Below are positions 56,097 to 63,750 of a stretch of DNA of 64,000 nucleotides, piece after piece. The DNA comes from Celeribacter baekdonensis. GTDB taxonomy: Bacteria; Pseudomonadota; Alphaproteobacteria; Rhodobacterales; Rhodobacteraceae. Numbering within the stretch: the first letter of the stretch is position 1; each line of letters begins with the position of its first letter. The stretch spans positions 84,069 through 148,068 of the forward strand of contig NZ_FNBL01000009.1 of NCBI RefSeq assembly GCF_900102315.1, in the 5' to 3' direction. A program made the translations under genes and the position numbers. The notes under the pieces were generated by a model. That model did no database searches. It saw nothing but the letters and a program-made list of their open reading frames with translations, and was not told the DNA's origin.

Positions 56097-57389
56097 ATGG
56101 TCGATATCGCCACCCGCGTCTACAATCACAAATGGAAAATCGACCCGATTGTCCGGTCCTTGATCGACACTGATTTTTACAAACTCCTGATGTGCCAGTC
56201 GGTGTTTCGCAACAAACCTGACACTCAGGTCACATTCTCGCTGATCAACCGTTCCAAATCCATCCGCTTGGCGGAGATGGTCGATGAGGGCGAATTGCGC
56301 GAACAGTTGGACCATGTCCGCTCCCTCTCCCTGTCCCGCGGTGAAAGCACATGGATGCGCGGCAATACGTTTTACGGCAAACGTCAGATGTTCCGCCCGG
56401 ATTTCATGGAATGGTTCGAAAACCTGCGCCTTCCGCCCTATCAGCTTGAGAAAAAGGACGGCCAATATGAGCTGACCTTTGAAGGCTCTTGGCCTGAGGT
56501 CATGCTCTGGGAAATCCCGGCGCTCTCGATCCTGATGGAATTGCGGTCGCGGGCTGTGCTTGGCCCGATGAAAAAATTTGAACTTCAGGTGCTCTACGCC
56601 CGTGGCATGACCAAACTGTGGGAAAAAATCGAACGGCTCAAACCGCTTGAGGGGCTCAAAATCGCCGATTTCGGCACCCGTCGCCGCCATTCCTACCTCT
56701 GGCAGGATTGGTGCGTCCAAGCCATGCTCGAAGGTCTCGGCCCCAAATTCACCGGCACTTCGAATTGCCACATCGCGATGAAACGCGACCTCGAAGCGGT
56801 CGGCACCAATGCCCATGAGCTTCCCATGGTCTATTCCGCGCTGGCCCAATCCGACGCCGAGCTGCGCCAGGCGCCCTATGAGGTGCTGGCCGATTGGCAC
56901 GAAGAACACGATGGCAACCTGCGCATCATCCTGCCCGACACTTACGGCACACGCGGCTTTTTGAATGGCGCGCCCGATTGGCTTGCGGGCTGGACCGGCA
57001 TCCGCATCGACAGCGGCGACCCGGCGTCTGCCGCCGAAGTGGCGATTGACTGGTGGAAAGCGCGCGGCGAAGACCCGACCAAGAAACTGGTGATCTTTTC
57101 CGATGGCTTGGACACCGACAAGATCATCGAACTCCACACCCAATTTGCCGGTCGCGTGCGCACATCTTTTGGCTGGGGCACTTTGCTGACCAACGACTTT
57201 CGTGGCCTGACCACAGGCGACGCTCTGGCGCCGTTCAGCTTGGTCTGTAAAGCGGTCGAAGCCAACGGCCAGCCGACGGTGAAACTGTCGGACAACCCGA
57301 ACAAGGCGATGGGGCCGAAAGACGAGGTGGAGCGGTATAAACGGGTGTTTGGGGTTGGCGAGCAGGACGCGGTGGAGGTTGTGGTTTGA
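56097..57389 (+). CDS. pncB: nicotinate phosphoribosyltransferase
   Basis: The protein is 430 aa from ATG 56097 (AAGGGG upstream). It condenses nicotinic acid with PRPP to nicotinate mononucleotide. Visible motifs are [15 protein letters not shown] near residues 22-36, [11 protein letters not shown] near 87-97, [11 protein letters not shown] near 203-213, containing the phosphorylated/catalytic histidine region, and GIRIDSGDP near 301-309 and [11 protein letters not shown] near 361-371 for PRPP binding. The next, AT-rich gene begins at a TTG overlapping this stop. Confidence 0.95.
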   Translation: MVDIATRVYNHKWKIDPIVRSLIDTDFYKLLMCQSVFRNKPDTQVTFSLINRSKSIRLAEMVDEGELREQLDHVRSLSLSRGESTWMRGNTFYGKRQMFRPDFMEWFENLRLPPYQLEKKDGQYELTFEGSWPEVMLWEIPALSILMELRSRAVLGPMKKFELQVLYARGMTKLWEKIERLKPLEGLKIADFGTRRRHSYLWQDWCVQAMLEGLGPKFTGTSNCHIAMKRDLEAVGTNAHELPMVYSALAQSDAELRQAPYEVLADWHEEHDGNLRIILPDTYGTRGFLNGAPDWLAGWTGIRIDSGDPASAAEVAIDWWKARGEDPTKKLVIFSDGLDTDKIIELHTQFAGRVRTSFGWGTLLTNDFRGLTTGDALAPFSLVCKAVEANGQPTVKLSDNPNKAMGPKDEVERYKRVFGVGEQDAVEVVV

Positions 57390-58024
57390 ATGAGCTGCTA
57401 GAACTCAGCTGGCGAACCCAAGTTGTACTCATAGGCGGCTATTTATCATACATCATTGCCTATTCAGGTCGCAGGGAAAGCCACACAACAACAGATGTCC
57501 TTGGAATTATTCTATGCTTCGGCGGTATTGGACTAATTTCGATAGGAAGTCTTGAACGACTTTTTGAGCTTTGCTCAGTTGATTGGCTTCGGAGCGACTA
57601 TGTGCTCGGTAGCCTTGGCGTGATGATGCCAACCATTTCTGCTATCGTTTGGAGGCGTACAATTGCACAGAAAACAAAACGCCTTTTATCATTTCTGACC
57701 CAAGATAAAGAGGATGGACTTCCAAGTGCATGGTCAACAATTATTCAAAAAGAAAATCTTGAGTACGCTCAATTAGTGGTGACATTAAAAAACGGCTACT
57801 CCTACGAAAGTTACCCACTTGGAGATTTCAACAACTATCCAAACGGCCCATGTGTGTTTGGTTCAGACGGCTCGGTAGGCATGTATATCACATATATCAC
57901 GCCACTAGATCAGGAAGGCCGCCAAGCCGAGTCATTAATCGACGCCGATGGAATTAGGATCACGTATATTCCGAAGGATCAAATCGCCGAAATTGACTTT
58001 AGAAGAAAAGCCCGAGAACGCTAA
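57386..58024 (+). CDS. membrane protein of unknown function, AT-rich
   Basis: This 212-aa protein starts at TTG 57386, which overlaps the pncB stop codon (TTGA) and has GGAGG seven bases ahead inside pncB. Three hydrophobic segments at about 12-28, 38-56 and 72-90 form the N-terminal half; the C-terminal half (about 100-212) is soluble and charged, with [22 protein letters not shown] and [17 protein letters not shown] as its most distinctive parts. The codon use is clearly AT-richer than pncB, suggesting recent arrival. It converges on a 58-aa Gly/Ser-rich gene nine bases away. I do not recognise the family, and no catalytic motif is visible. Confidence 0.6.
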   Translation: MNELLELSWRTQVVLIGGYLSYIIAYSGRRESHTTTDVLGIILCFGGIGLISIGSLERLFELCSVDWLRSDYVLGSLGVMMPTISAIVWRRTIAQKTKRLLSFLTQDKEDGLPSAWSTIIQKENLEYAQLVVTLKNGYSYESYPLGDFNNYPNGPCVFGSDGSVGMYITYITPLDQEGRQAESLIDADGIRITYIPKDQIAEIDFRRKARER

Positions 58025-58032
58025 TCAAGAAA

Positions 58033-58209
58033 CTACTTTTTCCCGCCCTTACCGCCGCTGCTTGTCGTATTCGATCCACCTGCGCCAGTAGGCTGAGTTG
58101 AGCCCTGCGCTCCACTGCTAGGGCTATAACCATGAATCGGCACTGTTGGCTTAGACGCACCACTGCCCTTAGGGCTTACAGAGTCACCGGTAAAAATTTT
58201 TTTCGTCAT
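58033..58209 (-). CDS. 58-aa Gly/Ser-rich protein of unknown function
   Basis: From the ATG at 58209, with GGAGG ten bases ahead, the frame gives MTKKIFTGDSVSPKGSGASK followed by a low-complexity Gly, Ser, Thr, Pro, Gln region and the basic end GGKGGKK. The same frame is open farther upstream, but that part overlaps arfB and lacks meaning. It is convergent with the AT-rich membrane-protein gene, ending eight bases from it. A disordered partner or surface peptide is possible; a function cannot be given. Confidence 0.5.
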   Translation of the reverse strand: MTKKIFTGDSVSPKGSGASKPTVPIHGYSPSSGAQGSTQPTGAGGSNTTSSGGKGGKK

Positions 58210-58277
58210 TCTGGCTGGCCTCCAGTACACTTCGACTTCGAAAGTGAAACAATTATACTTGGTAATGGGAAATTTTG

Positions 58278-58694
58278 CTAGTCCACCCGCCCCCTCAGCG
58301 CCTTCACCTCCCCCCGGACCTTCTTCGCCTTGATCCGCCGCTCGACACTGCCGCGCGTGGGCTTGGTCTTGACCCGGAACTTCGGCTTTTCCGCAGCCTG
58401 TTTGATCAGCTCCACCAACCGTTCTCGCACGATTTCGCGGTTGCGGGCTTGGTGGCGGGTTTCGTCGCAGAACATCACCAGAGCGCCGTCTTTGGTCCAG
58501 CGTCGCCCCGCCAAGCGCCGCAATCGGTTTTTCACCGGGTCGGACAGCGCGGGGGAGCGCGCCGCTTCGAACCGCAGTTCCACGGCTGTTGAGACCTTGT
58601 TCACATTCTGCCCGCCGGGGCCGGAGGCGCGCACGAATTGCTCGGTGATCTCCCAATCGGCAATTTCGATTTTATCGGTGACAAACAGGGGCAT
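58278..58694 (-). CDS. arfB: alternative ribosome-rescue factor ArfB
   Basis: The protein is 138 aa from MPLFVTDKIEI. It has the RF-1 domain signature RASGPGGQNVNKVSTAVELRF near residues 18-38, with the catalytic GGQ motif, and a basic C-terminal tail (KPKFRVKTKPTRGSVERRIKAKKVRG) that enters the empty mRNA channel. It hydrolyses peptidyl-tRNA on stalled ribosomes. The frame is open 5' of this ATG but that part has no similarity. The 68 bases before the small Gly/Ser-rich gene downstream contain nothing. Confidence 0.93.
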   Translation of the reverse strand: MPLFVTDKIEIADWEITEQFVRASGPGGQNVNKVSTAVELRFEAARSPALSDPVKNRLRRLAGRRWTKDGALVMFCDETRHQARNREIVRERLVELIKQAAEKPKFRVKTKPTRGSVERRIKAKKVRGEVKALRGRVD

Positions 58695-58884
58695 GGCGGG
58701 GTCCGTGTGAGAGGCGAAAGCGGCAAAACCCAAAGGCCGCCCGCGCGAGGGCAGAGCTTGGGGTTCATTTGGTGACCTCCGCCGGGCCGTTTGTCCATTG
58801 CTTTCTCTCGAAAAGATCAAACACGCGCAAGTCGACCTCACGCCAAAGCGAGCGCAGGGGATGCACCTCTTGCGCAGGCCTGTC

Positions 58885-59124
58885 TCAGGTCCGACGCACG
58901 GAGTTGCCGCCTGCAATAATATCCGAGATCAGCCCCGCAACAGCCATATGCATGTCATGATCGGCGTCTCCGACAACGCTTGCATGTCTATGCGCCTCGG
59001 CTGCGTCTTTCAAAATGCCCATGATTTCACTTTCAGGCAAAACATGAGCGTCATTGAGCGCCAAAAGCAGGGCTTCGCAAATCGAAAGGGCCGCTTTTCC
59101 AGAGTATGTGTTAGGGTCTGACAT
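58885..59124 (-). CDS. small conserved-looking protein
   Basis: The protein is 79 aa from ATG 59124 with AAAGG seven bases upstream. It is mostly helical: KAALSICEALLLALNDAHVLPESEIMGILKDAAEAHRHA, then a conserved-looking AVAGLISDIIAGG. Short helical proteins of this kind are common in Rhodobacterales without known roles. It is divergent from the Crp/Fnr-family gene across 145 bases, so it may be under that regulator's control. Confidence 0.6.
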   Translation of the reverse strand: MSDPNTYSGKAALSICEALLLALNDAHVLPESEIMGILKDAAEAHRHASVVGDADHDMHMAVAGLISDIIAGGNSVRRT

Positions 59125-59208
59125 GATGGGGCCTTTCACGGGTGTTGCCAGCTCAGGAGGTCCCGCCGGCTTATGATGCAGGGTTTCAAACAAACCGAAA
59201 GAGCAGGC

Positions 59209-59224
59209 TGACTTCGATCAGTCA
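59209..59224. promoter_or_regulatory. inverted repeat upstream of the Crp/Fnr gene
   Basis: TGACT, TCGATC and AGTCA form a 5-bp-arm inverted repeat (59209-59224) between two divergent genes. The spacing does not fit the canonical Crp or Fnr site, so it is only a candidate operator. Confidence 0.25.
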
Positions 59225-59269
59225 TCAGCACAGTTTCCATGATAACGCTTCATTTGAGTGAGAGGGCGG

Positions 59270-60004
59270 ATGAGCAACGTGCAAAACACAGCTTTGATAA
59301 ACAAACTTGGGGCCTTTGTTGCATTGTCAGGGCCGGAACTGTCGGTTCTGGACAGCTTGCAAAAACGTCAGCGCAGCTTTGTTCCCGGGCGTGATCTGGT
59401 CCACCAAGGTCAATCCGGGCAGGTGGCCTATATCCTGCGTTCAGGGTGGGCCTGTTCCTATAAAATCTTGCAGGACGGCCAAAGGCAGATCGTCGATTTT
59501 CAGATTCCGGGGGACTTTCTGGGTCTGCGCAGCGTTCTCTTACATATCTCGGATCATAGTATCGAACCCGTCACCGATATCGTGGTCAGCGAAGTGATGC
59601 TGAAGGATTTGTTGAGTGCTTTCCAAAAGGCCCCGCGTTTGGCGACCGCCGTTTTATGGGCTGCTTCGCGTGATGAGGCGATGGTGGTCGAGCATCTGGT
59701 CAACATCGGACGCCGCAACGCCACCGAGCGGATGGCGCATTTCCTTTTGGAACTCGGCGCGCGGCTGGCTCTTGTGGGAGTGGGCAGCAGGAAAGGCTAC
59801 ACCTGTCCGCTGTCGCAATATCTTCTGGCCGATGCGCTTGGGCTAAGTGCGGTGCATGTCAACCGGGTGCTGCGCCATCTGCGCGAATTGGGATTGGTGA
59901 CGTTTCGGGACGGGGTGGTGGTCTTTGGGGATTATGAGGCTCTGATCGCCTTTGCTCAATTCGACCCGACCTATCTGGATCAACGCGGTCCGCTGCTCAC
60001 GTAG
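59270..60004 (+). CDS. Crp/Fnr-family transcriptional regulator
   Basis: The protein is 244 aa from ATG 59270 (AGAGG upstream; GTG 59258 lies over it). The cyclic-nucleotide-type sensor domain spans about 15-125 (GRDLVHQGQSGQVAYILRSGWACSYKILQDGQRQIVDFQIPGDFLGLRS). The C-terminal winged helix ends with LLADALGLSAVHVNRVLRHLRELGLV at about 190-215. The N-terminus lacks the cysteine cluster of Fnr iron-sulfur proteins. It is likely a stress or redox-type regulator of the kind frequent in alphaproteobacteria; its ligand is unknown. Confidence 0.88.
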   Translation: MSNVQNTALINKLGAFVALSGPELSVLDSLQKRQRSFVPGRDLVHQGQSGQVAYILRSGWACSYKILQDGQRQIVDFQIPGDFLGLRSVLLHISDHSIEPVTDIVVSEVMLKDLLSAFQKAPRLATAVLWAASRDEAMVVEHLVNIGRRNATERMAHFLLELGARLALVGVGSRKGYTCPLSQYLLADALGLSAVHVNRVLRHLRELGLVTFRDGVVVFGDYEALIAFAQFDPTYLDQRGPLLT

Positions 60005-60027
60005 CGGTGCAGGCGGAGTGGTTCTTA

Positions 60028-60192
60028 TTAAAGGCGCCCCAGCACCATCAACACGACCACTACAATCAAAATCGTTCCAAGCACACCGACCCCGGTGTGG
60101 CCAAAGCCATAGCCATAGCCGCCAAAACGACCGCTGAACCCACCCAGCAGGCCAATGATCAGAAGAAGGATAAGGATGGATCCAAGTGACAT
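60028..60192 (-). CDS. 54-aa DUF3309-type membrane protein
   Basis: From the ATG at 60192 (GGAG nine bases upstream) I read MSLGSILILLLIIGLLGGFS, a Gly/Phe/Tyr-rich middle (GRFGGYGYGFGHTG) and VGVLGTILIVVVVLMVLGRL, a two-helix protein of the small DUF3309 group common in alphaproteobacteria. It is shorter than most gene-finders' limits. It converges on the Crp/Fnr gene, ending 24 bases past it. Its function is unknown. Confidence 0.8.
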   Translation of the reverse strand: MSLGSILILLLIIGLLGGFSGRFGGYGYGFGHTGVGVLGTILIVVVVLMVLGRL

Positions 60193-60598
60193 GAGGTCTA
60201 TCTCCGAATGTGTACGCGCCGTCTATGACGGCTATTGGTCGTTGTTGGGTCGCCGTGGTTTTTACGGTCTTCAAGCACAAAAGGCACATGAGAGAACGAA
60301 TACGAAGGGGAAGCGCACTCCCATATGTCTTTTGCTTACTCAAAACAGGGCAAAGGTTCACCCATACACGGCGAACTCATGTGAGTATGACACTGCCGTC
60401 ATCGGCCCACACTGATACAGGTTGGTCCGTCCCGGTGAATCCTGATGTCGTAAAATGAAATGTTGCCTGCCGGGGAGGAATGTCCGTCGTCAAATAAAAT
60501 GAGGTTTCAGACGGGTTTGAGCATTGGAGGCTCAGGTTCGTTTGTGTGATTGATGATGTGGCTTGTTTTTGAGGATGGAATGGCGCGTTTTTGAGGAG
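60193..60598. other. gene-free stretch with insertion-sequence scars
   Basis: About 400 bases without a credible frame. It includes the end of the transposase remnant frame and a 22-base tandem duplication at 60566-60609. The promoter of the DUF3309-type gene must lie at its left edge. Confidence 0.5.
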
Positions 60599-60609
60599 GG
60601 AATGGCGCG
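60566..60609. repeat. 22-base tandem duplication
   Basis: TTTTTGAGGATGGAATGGCGCG (60566-60587) is followed directly by a copy with one change, AGGAGGG instead of AGGATGG (60588-60609). It lies at the 3' end of the IS3-type remnant and probably arose by replication slippage. Confidence 0.8.
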
Positions 60610-60792
60610 CCGCGGATGTGTTTCATTTTCTGCCCTTCCAGCCACGCCGCTAAATCGCCGGAGATGTGACAGGACCCGTTGTCACTGAGCAGACGCGACT
60701 TGTGGCGCACAACGGCCTGGTCGCAATCGGATCCCGTCAGTGCCCGCTCGATCGTGGGTAGCTGCCAATCCAAATCGACACTGGTGCACTAG
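60599..60792 (-). pseudogene. IS3-type transposase fragment
   Basis: On the minus strand about 64 residues remain, reading SGCD-like GSDCDQAVVRHKSRLLSDNG then SCHISGDLAAWLEGQKMKHI and RGAPF, the middle of an IS3-family OrfB integrase core around the second catalytic aspartate (LLSDNG). Nothing of the N-terminus, the third acidic residue or inverted ends is left. A stop codon immediately upstream shows it is dead. The following DNA is unrelated. Confidence 0.8.
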
Positions 60793-60802
60793 ACCTGCGT
60801 TG

Positions 60803-61114
60803 TTACGCCGATTTCCCCGTCCTGAATAGCCGGACCGGCCCCTTGCCGCCACGCTCGATCACACCCTTGGCTTCAAGGTCGAGTTGCACGGCCTTCAGCC
60901 ACCACCCGGCTTTCTCGCCATCCGGGAACAGGTCTTGTGGCAGGTTTGGCAGCAGGGCAACCTTCGCCTCGGAAACAGTCATGCCGGGGGCTTCGGCCGG
61001 CAGCACCGGCAGGAGGGCGTCACGCATGGCCATGTATTTGGCCCGGTTCACCCGCACGACTCGCCCCGGTGACGTGATGCTTTCGATTTCGATCTTTTCA
61101 TTGAGGTCAGGCAT
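60803..61114 (-). CDS. DUF6958-type small protein
   Basis: The protein is 103 aa from ATG 61114. IEIESITSPGRVVRVNRAKYMAMRDALLPVLP at the start and LFPDGEKAGWWLKAVQLDLEAKGVI near residues 65-90 match a compact helical domain of unknown function annotated DUF6958 in other proteobacteria. It is the last of four leftward genes, overlapping the preceding stop by eight bases, so it depends on the TetR-controlled promoter. Biochemical role unknown. Confidence 0.72.
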   Translation of the reverse strand: MPDLNEKIEIESITSPGRVVRVNRAKYMAMRDALLPVLPAEAPGMTVSEAKVALLPNLPQDLFPDGEKAGWWLKAVQLDLEAKGVIERGGKGPVRLFRTGKSA

Positions 61115-61643
61115 TGATCTCTCCCGTTGTTGGGCTCTTCGGGGTGCGAAACCCCATGGCGACCCAGGCCCCAAAGAGCTTAGCGAAAAAAACCAGACTC
61201 TGTTTCTTTGCGTTTGGGATGTCGTTGGGCAGGCTCACACTGTCTGGCAAATCGGAGGCCATCGTGCGCATCGTGGGCGGCGGCATCGTTTTCTCCGGCC
61301 ACAGCCCACCATAAAGGCTCAGCCAATGCCCGCCTTTAAATTCCAGATACACCGGCGTGTTGCAGCATGACGCGATGACCCGCCTGGTCGAATGTTCGGG
61401 CGACAGGCGGAATGATTTGAGGCCCTCGCGGCCAGCAAGAAAGTGCACGCGGTCCTTTCGGTACATGACGAAGGGGGTTGTGCCGTAATCCGTGAGGGTT
61501 TGGGGGGCGTCCGCAAGGGTCTGCATCCGGTCCCCCGCTGTGCGGCAGGAGGTGCAGCAACATTCGACACTGGCGATGGGTTTGCCTTCAACCGCAAGGC
61601 GGGTCTGACCGCAGGCGCATCCGATCTGTGTTGTCTCACCCAT
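61107..61643 (-). CDS. GFA-like cysteine-rich protein (DUF6151-type)
   Basis: The protein is 178 aa from ATG 61643. The N-terminus has CACGQTRLAVEG and VECCCTSCRTAGDR, a zinc-site pattern like glutathione-dependent formaldehyde-activating (GFA) proteins, then FRLSPEHSTRRVIASCCNTPVYLEF with a further cysteine pair. These small beta-tent zinc proteins are often redox or thiol-adduct enzymes. It overlaps both neighbours in the operon by eight bases. Specific reaction unknown. Confidence 0.75.
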   Translation of the reverse strand: MGETTQIGCACGQTRLAVEGKPIASVECCCTSCRTAGDRMQTLADAPQTLTDYGTTPFVMYRKDRVHFLAGREGLKSFRLSPEHSTRRVIASCCNTPVYLEFKGGHWLSLYGGLWPEKTMPPPTMRTMASDLPDSVSLPNDIPNAKKQSLVFFAKLFGAWVAMGFRTPKSPTTGEINA

Positions 61644-62118
61644 GAGATGGCTCCTTCGCGGCGGCCGCATCGAGTGCTGCGATATCGATCTTGCCCATCT
61701 GCATCATGGCGTCGCTTACGCGGCTCCCCACCGCAGGATCGTCACTGGCCAGAAGGTCGGGCAGCCGCTTTGGTACGATCTGCCAAGAGACGCCAAAGCG
61801 ATCCACCACCCAACCGCAATGCCCCGGCTCCCCACCGTTCTTGGTCAACGCATCCCAAAGCCGGTCCGTTTCGTCCTGATCTTCGGTCAGGATGCTGATC
61901 GACGCGGCAGGGGTCAATTTGTAGTGCGGTCCAGCCGTCAGGATCATCATCGGCGCACCGGCCAAAGTGAACTCGACAACCATCGGATCATCAGGCCGGC
62001 CATTCTCACGCACGGCCTCAATCCGGCTGTTCGGGACAAGAGACACGTATTCACGGGCCGCTTTGACGCCGCCCTTGTCAAACCAGAAGCAAGTCCGCAC
62101 CTTGGCTGCATGTTCCAT
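61636..62118 (-). CDS. VOC-superfamily protein (PhnB/3-demethylubiquinone-like)
   Basis: The protein is 160 aa from ATG 62118 with GGGAG eight bases ahead. It is a single vicinal-oxygen-chelate unit of the PhnB-like glyoxalase/bleomycin-resistance type: VRTCFWFDKGGVKAAREYVSLVPNSRIEAV near residues 7-36, and GHCGWVVDRFGVSWQIVPKRL near 99-119. Members bind metals or small antibiotics or act in ring and methyl transfer. It begins two bases after the TetR gene stop, so it is under direct control of that regulator. Confidence 0.82.
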   Translation of the reverse strand: MEHAAKVRTCFWFDKGGVKAAREYVSLVPNSRIEAVRENGRPDDPMVVEFTLAGAPMMILTAGPHYKLTPAASISILTEDQDETDRLWDALTKNGGEPGHCGWVVDRFGVSWQIVPKRLPDLLASDDPAVGSRVSDAMMQMGKIDIAALDAAAAKEPSHG

Positions 62119-62120
62119 TT

Positions 62121-62774
62121 TCAATTCTCCCTTTCTGTCGTGGATGGTGGCTTGGTTTCGATGCCAAAAAGTTGGCAGACATAGCGGATCAGGTGATCGA
62201 CACTCTCGCGGGCGAGGTCCGGGTTTCCAGTCGCCTTGGCGAGGATAAAGCCGCCCTGAAGAACAGCTTGGGTGTGTCGGGCGAGGCTTTCGACGGTCCA
62301 GTCCGCGTCGATCCCGCGCTGCTCTCTGGCCGCCTTGATATCCGCCTCCAATGTGGCGGCGTGACCAAAGATGCTTTTCGCGCAGGCATCCCGGATCGTA
62401 GGGGCGGAGTCGTGGACTTCCTGCGTCATGGTGCCGACAAGGCAGGTATATTCGTAAGTCTCCCCGCCAATGAGAGCACGGCGAAAATCAAGGTAGGCCA
62501 GCACGCGGTCCAGCGGATCGTCCGGCGCGTGATACGGCGCTTTAGCGAACAGGGCACTGGTCGTCTCGGCCCAATAGTTTGCAGCCGCCACTCCAAGCGC
62601 ATCCTTCGTCTTGAAATGATGGAAAAACGCGCCCTTCGTGACCCCCGCTGATTGGCAAAGGTCATCAACGGACGTCGCCGCGAAACCCTTTTGGCGGATG
62701 ACATCGCGGGCGGCGTCCAGAAGGCGGGTGCGCGCATCACCGCGCTCGGGGGATTTTTTGGTCGGTCTCGTCAT
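62121..62774 (-). CDS. TetR-family transcriptional regulator
   Basis: The protein is 217 aa from MTRPTKKSPERGDARTRLLDAARDVIRQKGF (ATG 62774). The helix-turn-helix is ATSVDDLCQSAGVTKGAFFHHFKTKDALG near residues 33-61, followed by an all-alpha ligand-binding domain. Ten bases upstream of the ATG is a near-perfect inverted repeat that should be its operator. It heads the four-gene VOC/GFA-like/DUF operon and probably represses itself and the operon until a small toxic molecule binds. Confidence 0.9.
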   Translation of the reverse strand: MTRPTKKSPERGDARTRLLDAARDVIRQKGFAATSVDDLCQSAGVTKGAFFHHFKTKDALGVAAANYWAETTSALFAKAPYHAPDDPLDRVLAYLDFRRALIGGETYEYTCLVGTMTQEVHDSAPTIRDACAKSIFGHAATLEADIKAAREQRGIDADWTVESLARHTQAVLQGGFILAKATGNPDLARESVDHLIRYVCQLFGIETKPPSTTEREN

Positions 62775-62783
62775 GGTTGATAT

Positions 62784-62805
62784 ACATACCATACGGTTGG
62801 TATGT
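62784..62805 (-). promoter_or_regulatory. TetR operator
   Basis: ACATACCA (62784-62791), a TACGGT spacer and TGGTATGT (62798-62805) form a 22-base inverted repeat with perfect 8-base arms, typical of TetR/AcrR-type operators. It lies 10 bases before the TetR start codon. Confidence 0.8.
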
Positions 62806-62997
62806 TGTGAAGGGAAAAATAGAGAGCAAGGAGCGTGAACCCTGCCGACGGTCTATGTTCGCATATGGATGGACTAACCACTTCACGGCATTGGCGCTCT
62901 TGGCTGACGGTGTGCAATGCCACTAACGGAGTGCGTTTTGCGATCTTCTGACCTGTTTGATGATTGGGCCTTCTCAATCATCAGACAGGAAGTTCCC

Positions 62998-63219
62998 ATG
63001 ACAGAGAAGAGAACAACCCCGCTGCGTCAGCGGATGATAGAAGACATGGACATTCGCGGGCTGCACAAGACACAAAGGTTCGGGATGCACTGCCTGCTGC
63101 CATCACACGGAGCGCCCGGAACCAATTCGCTGTCCAAGGGCAACGACACCAGTGCTGCGCAGTCGCAATCGGACCTCGGTTTTCGTGAATCGGTACATCC
63201 GCGTGGCGGGAGCGGATAA
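62998..63219 (+). pseudogene. truncated tyrosine recombinase
   Basis: The frame from ATG 62998 begins MTEKRTTPLRQRMIEDMDIR and GLHKTQR, the exact start pattern of integron/IS91-associated tyrosine recombinases, and then loses similarity after residue 27. The remainder runs as unrelated residues to a stop at 63219. No catalytic Arg-His-Arg-Tyr region exists. The break near 63078 may mark an insertion or deletion junction. Confidence 0.7.
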
Positions 63220-63674
63220 GGTGTTTTCCCTCTGGTGGCGGTAAAACCATGCCAAGGCGTAACGACACCCGAAGGGCAAATCGTGACGCAAAAGGGCAAA
63301 TTGCCTATCATCAAGGTTTGAGCGGTGACCCATAGTTTTGCCTCTGTGGGGCGTGAAAACACCGGAAATCGTCCCTTTTCGTATAGCAATTATTGCAAAA
63401 TGTTTGCCTCTGCTGACGAATGCTTTTGCCCCCAGCACAGCCACTGCGCGGATCTCAGCTATACCTCACCCGCCAGCGCCAAGACCTCGATAGCCCATCC
63501 AAAGGATCTTTCGTCGCGGCTAGGCAATATTTGGGCTCATCCCCTGTTGTGGTTGGAATAAGAAAACGCGCTTCTGAGATTTCGGCGACAAGCGTCTCTG
63601 ATGCTCCTTGAAAGCCAGATGAGTTCGCTTGCCACGCAGGAAAGGGAGATCAAAACGGCCCTGACCGGATGAGG
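63220..63674. other. gene-free stretch before IS110 element
   Basis: No frame here looks like a protein. The sequence just before the IS110 gene, from about 63560, is the region where non-coding ends of such elements lie. The stretch may contain decayed mobile-element DNA. Confidence 0.5.
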
Positions 63675-63750
63675 TGGGTGGCTCCTGCTCCACCGGCATC
63701 GAATGTGCCAAAGTGCAGTTATCAATGACTGCTAGGAAAGGAGCCACCCA
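63675..63750. repeat. 12-base inverted repeat at the 5' end of IS110-family gene
   Basis: TGGGTGGCTCCT (63675-63686) and AGGAGCCACCCA (63739-63750) are perfect reverse complements separated by 52 bases. The right arm ends exactly at the transposase ATG and includes its AGGAG ribosome-binding site. It could be a hairpin of a non-coding (bridge) RNA, or two subterminal repeats brought together. Confidence 0.75.

Noticed and set aside
58033..58656. 207-codon minus-strand frame as one protein
   Set aside because: Most of it overlaps arfB in a different frame; only the 58-codon end after a GGAGG site is plausible.
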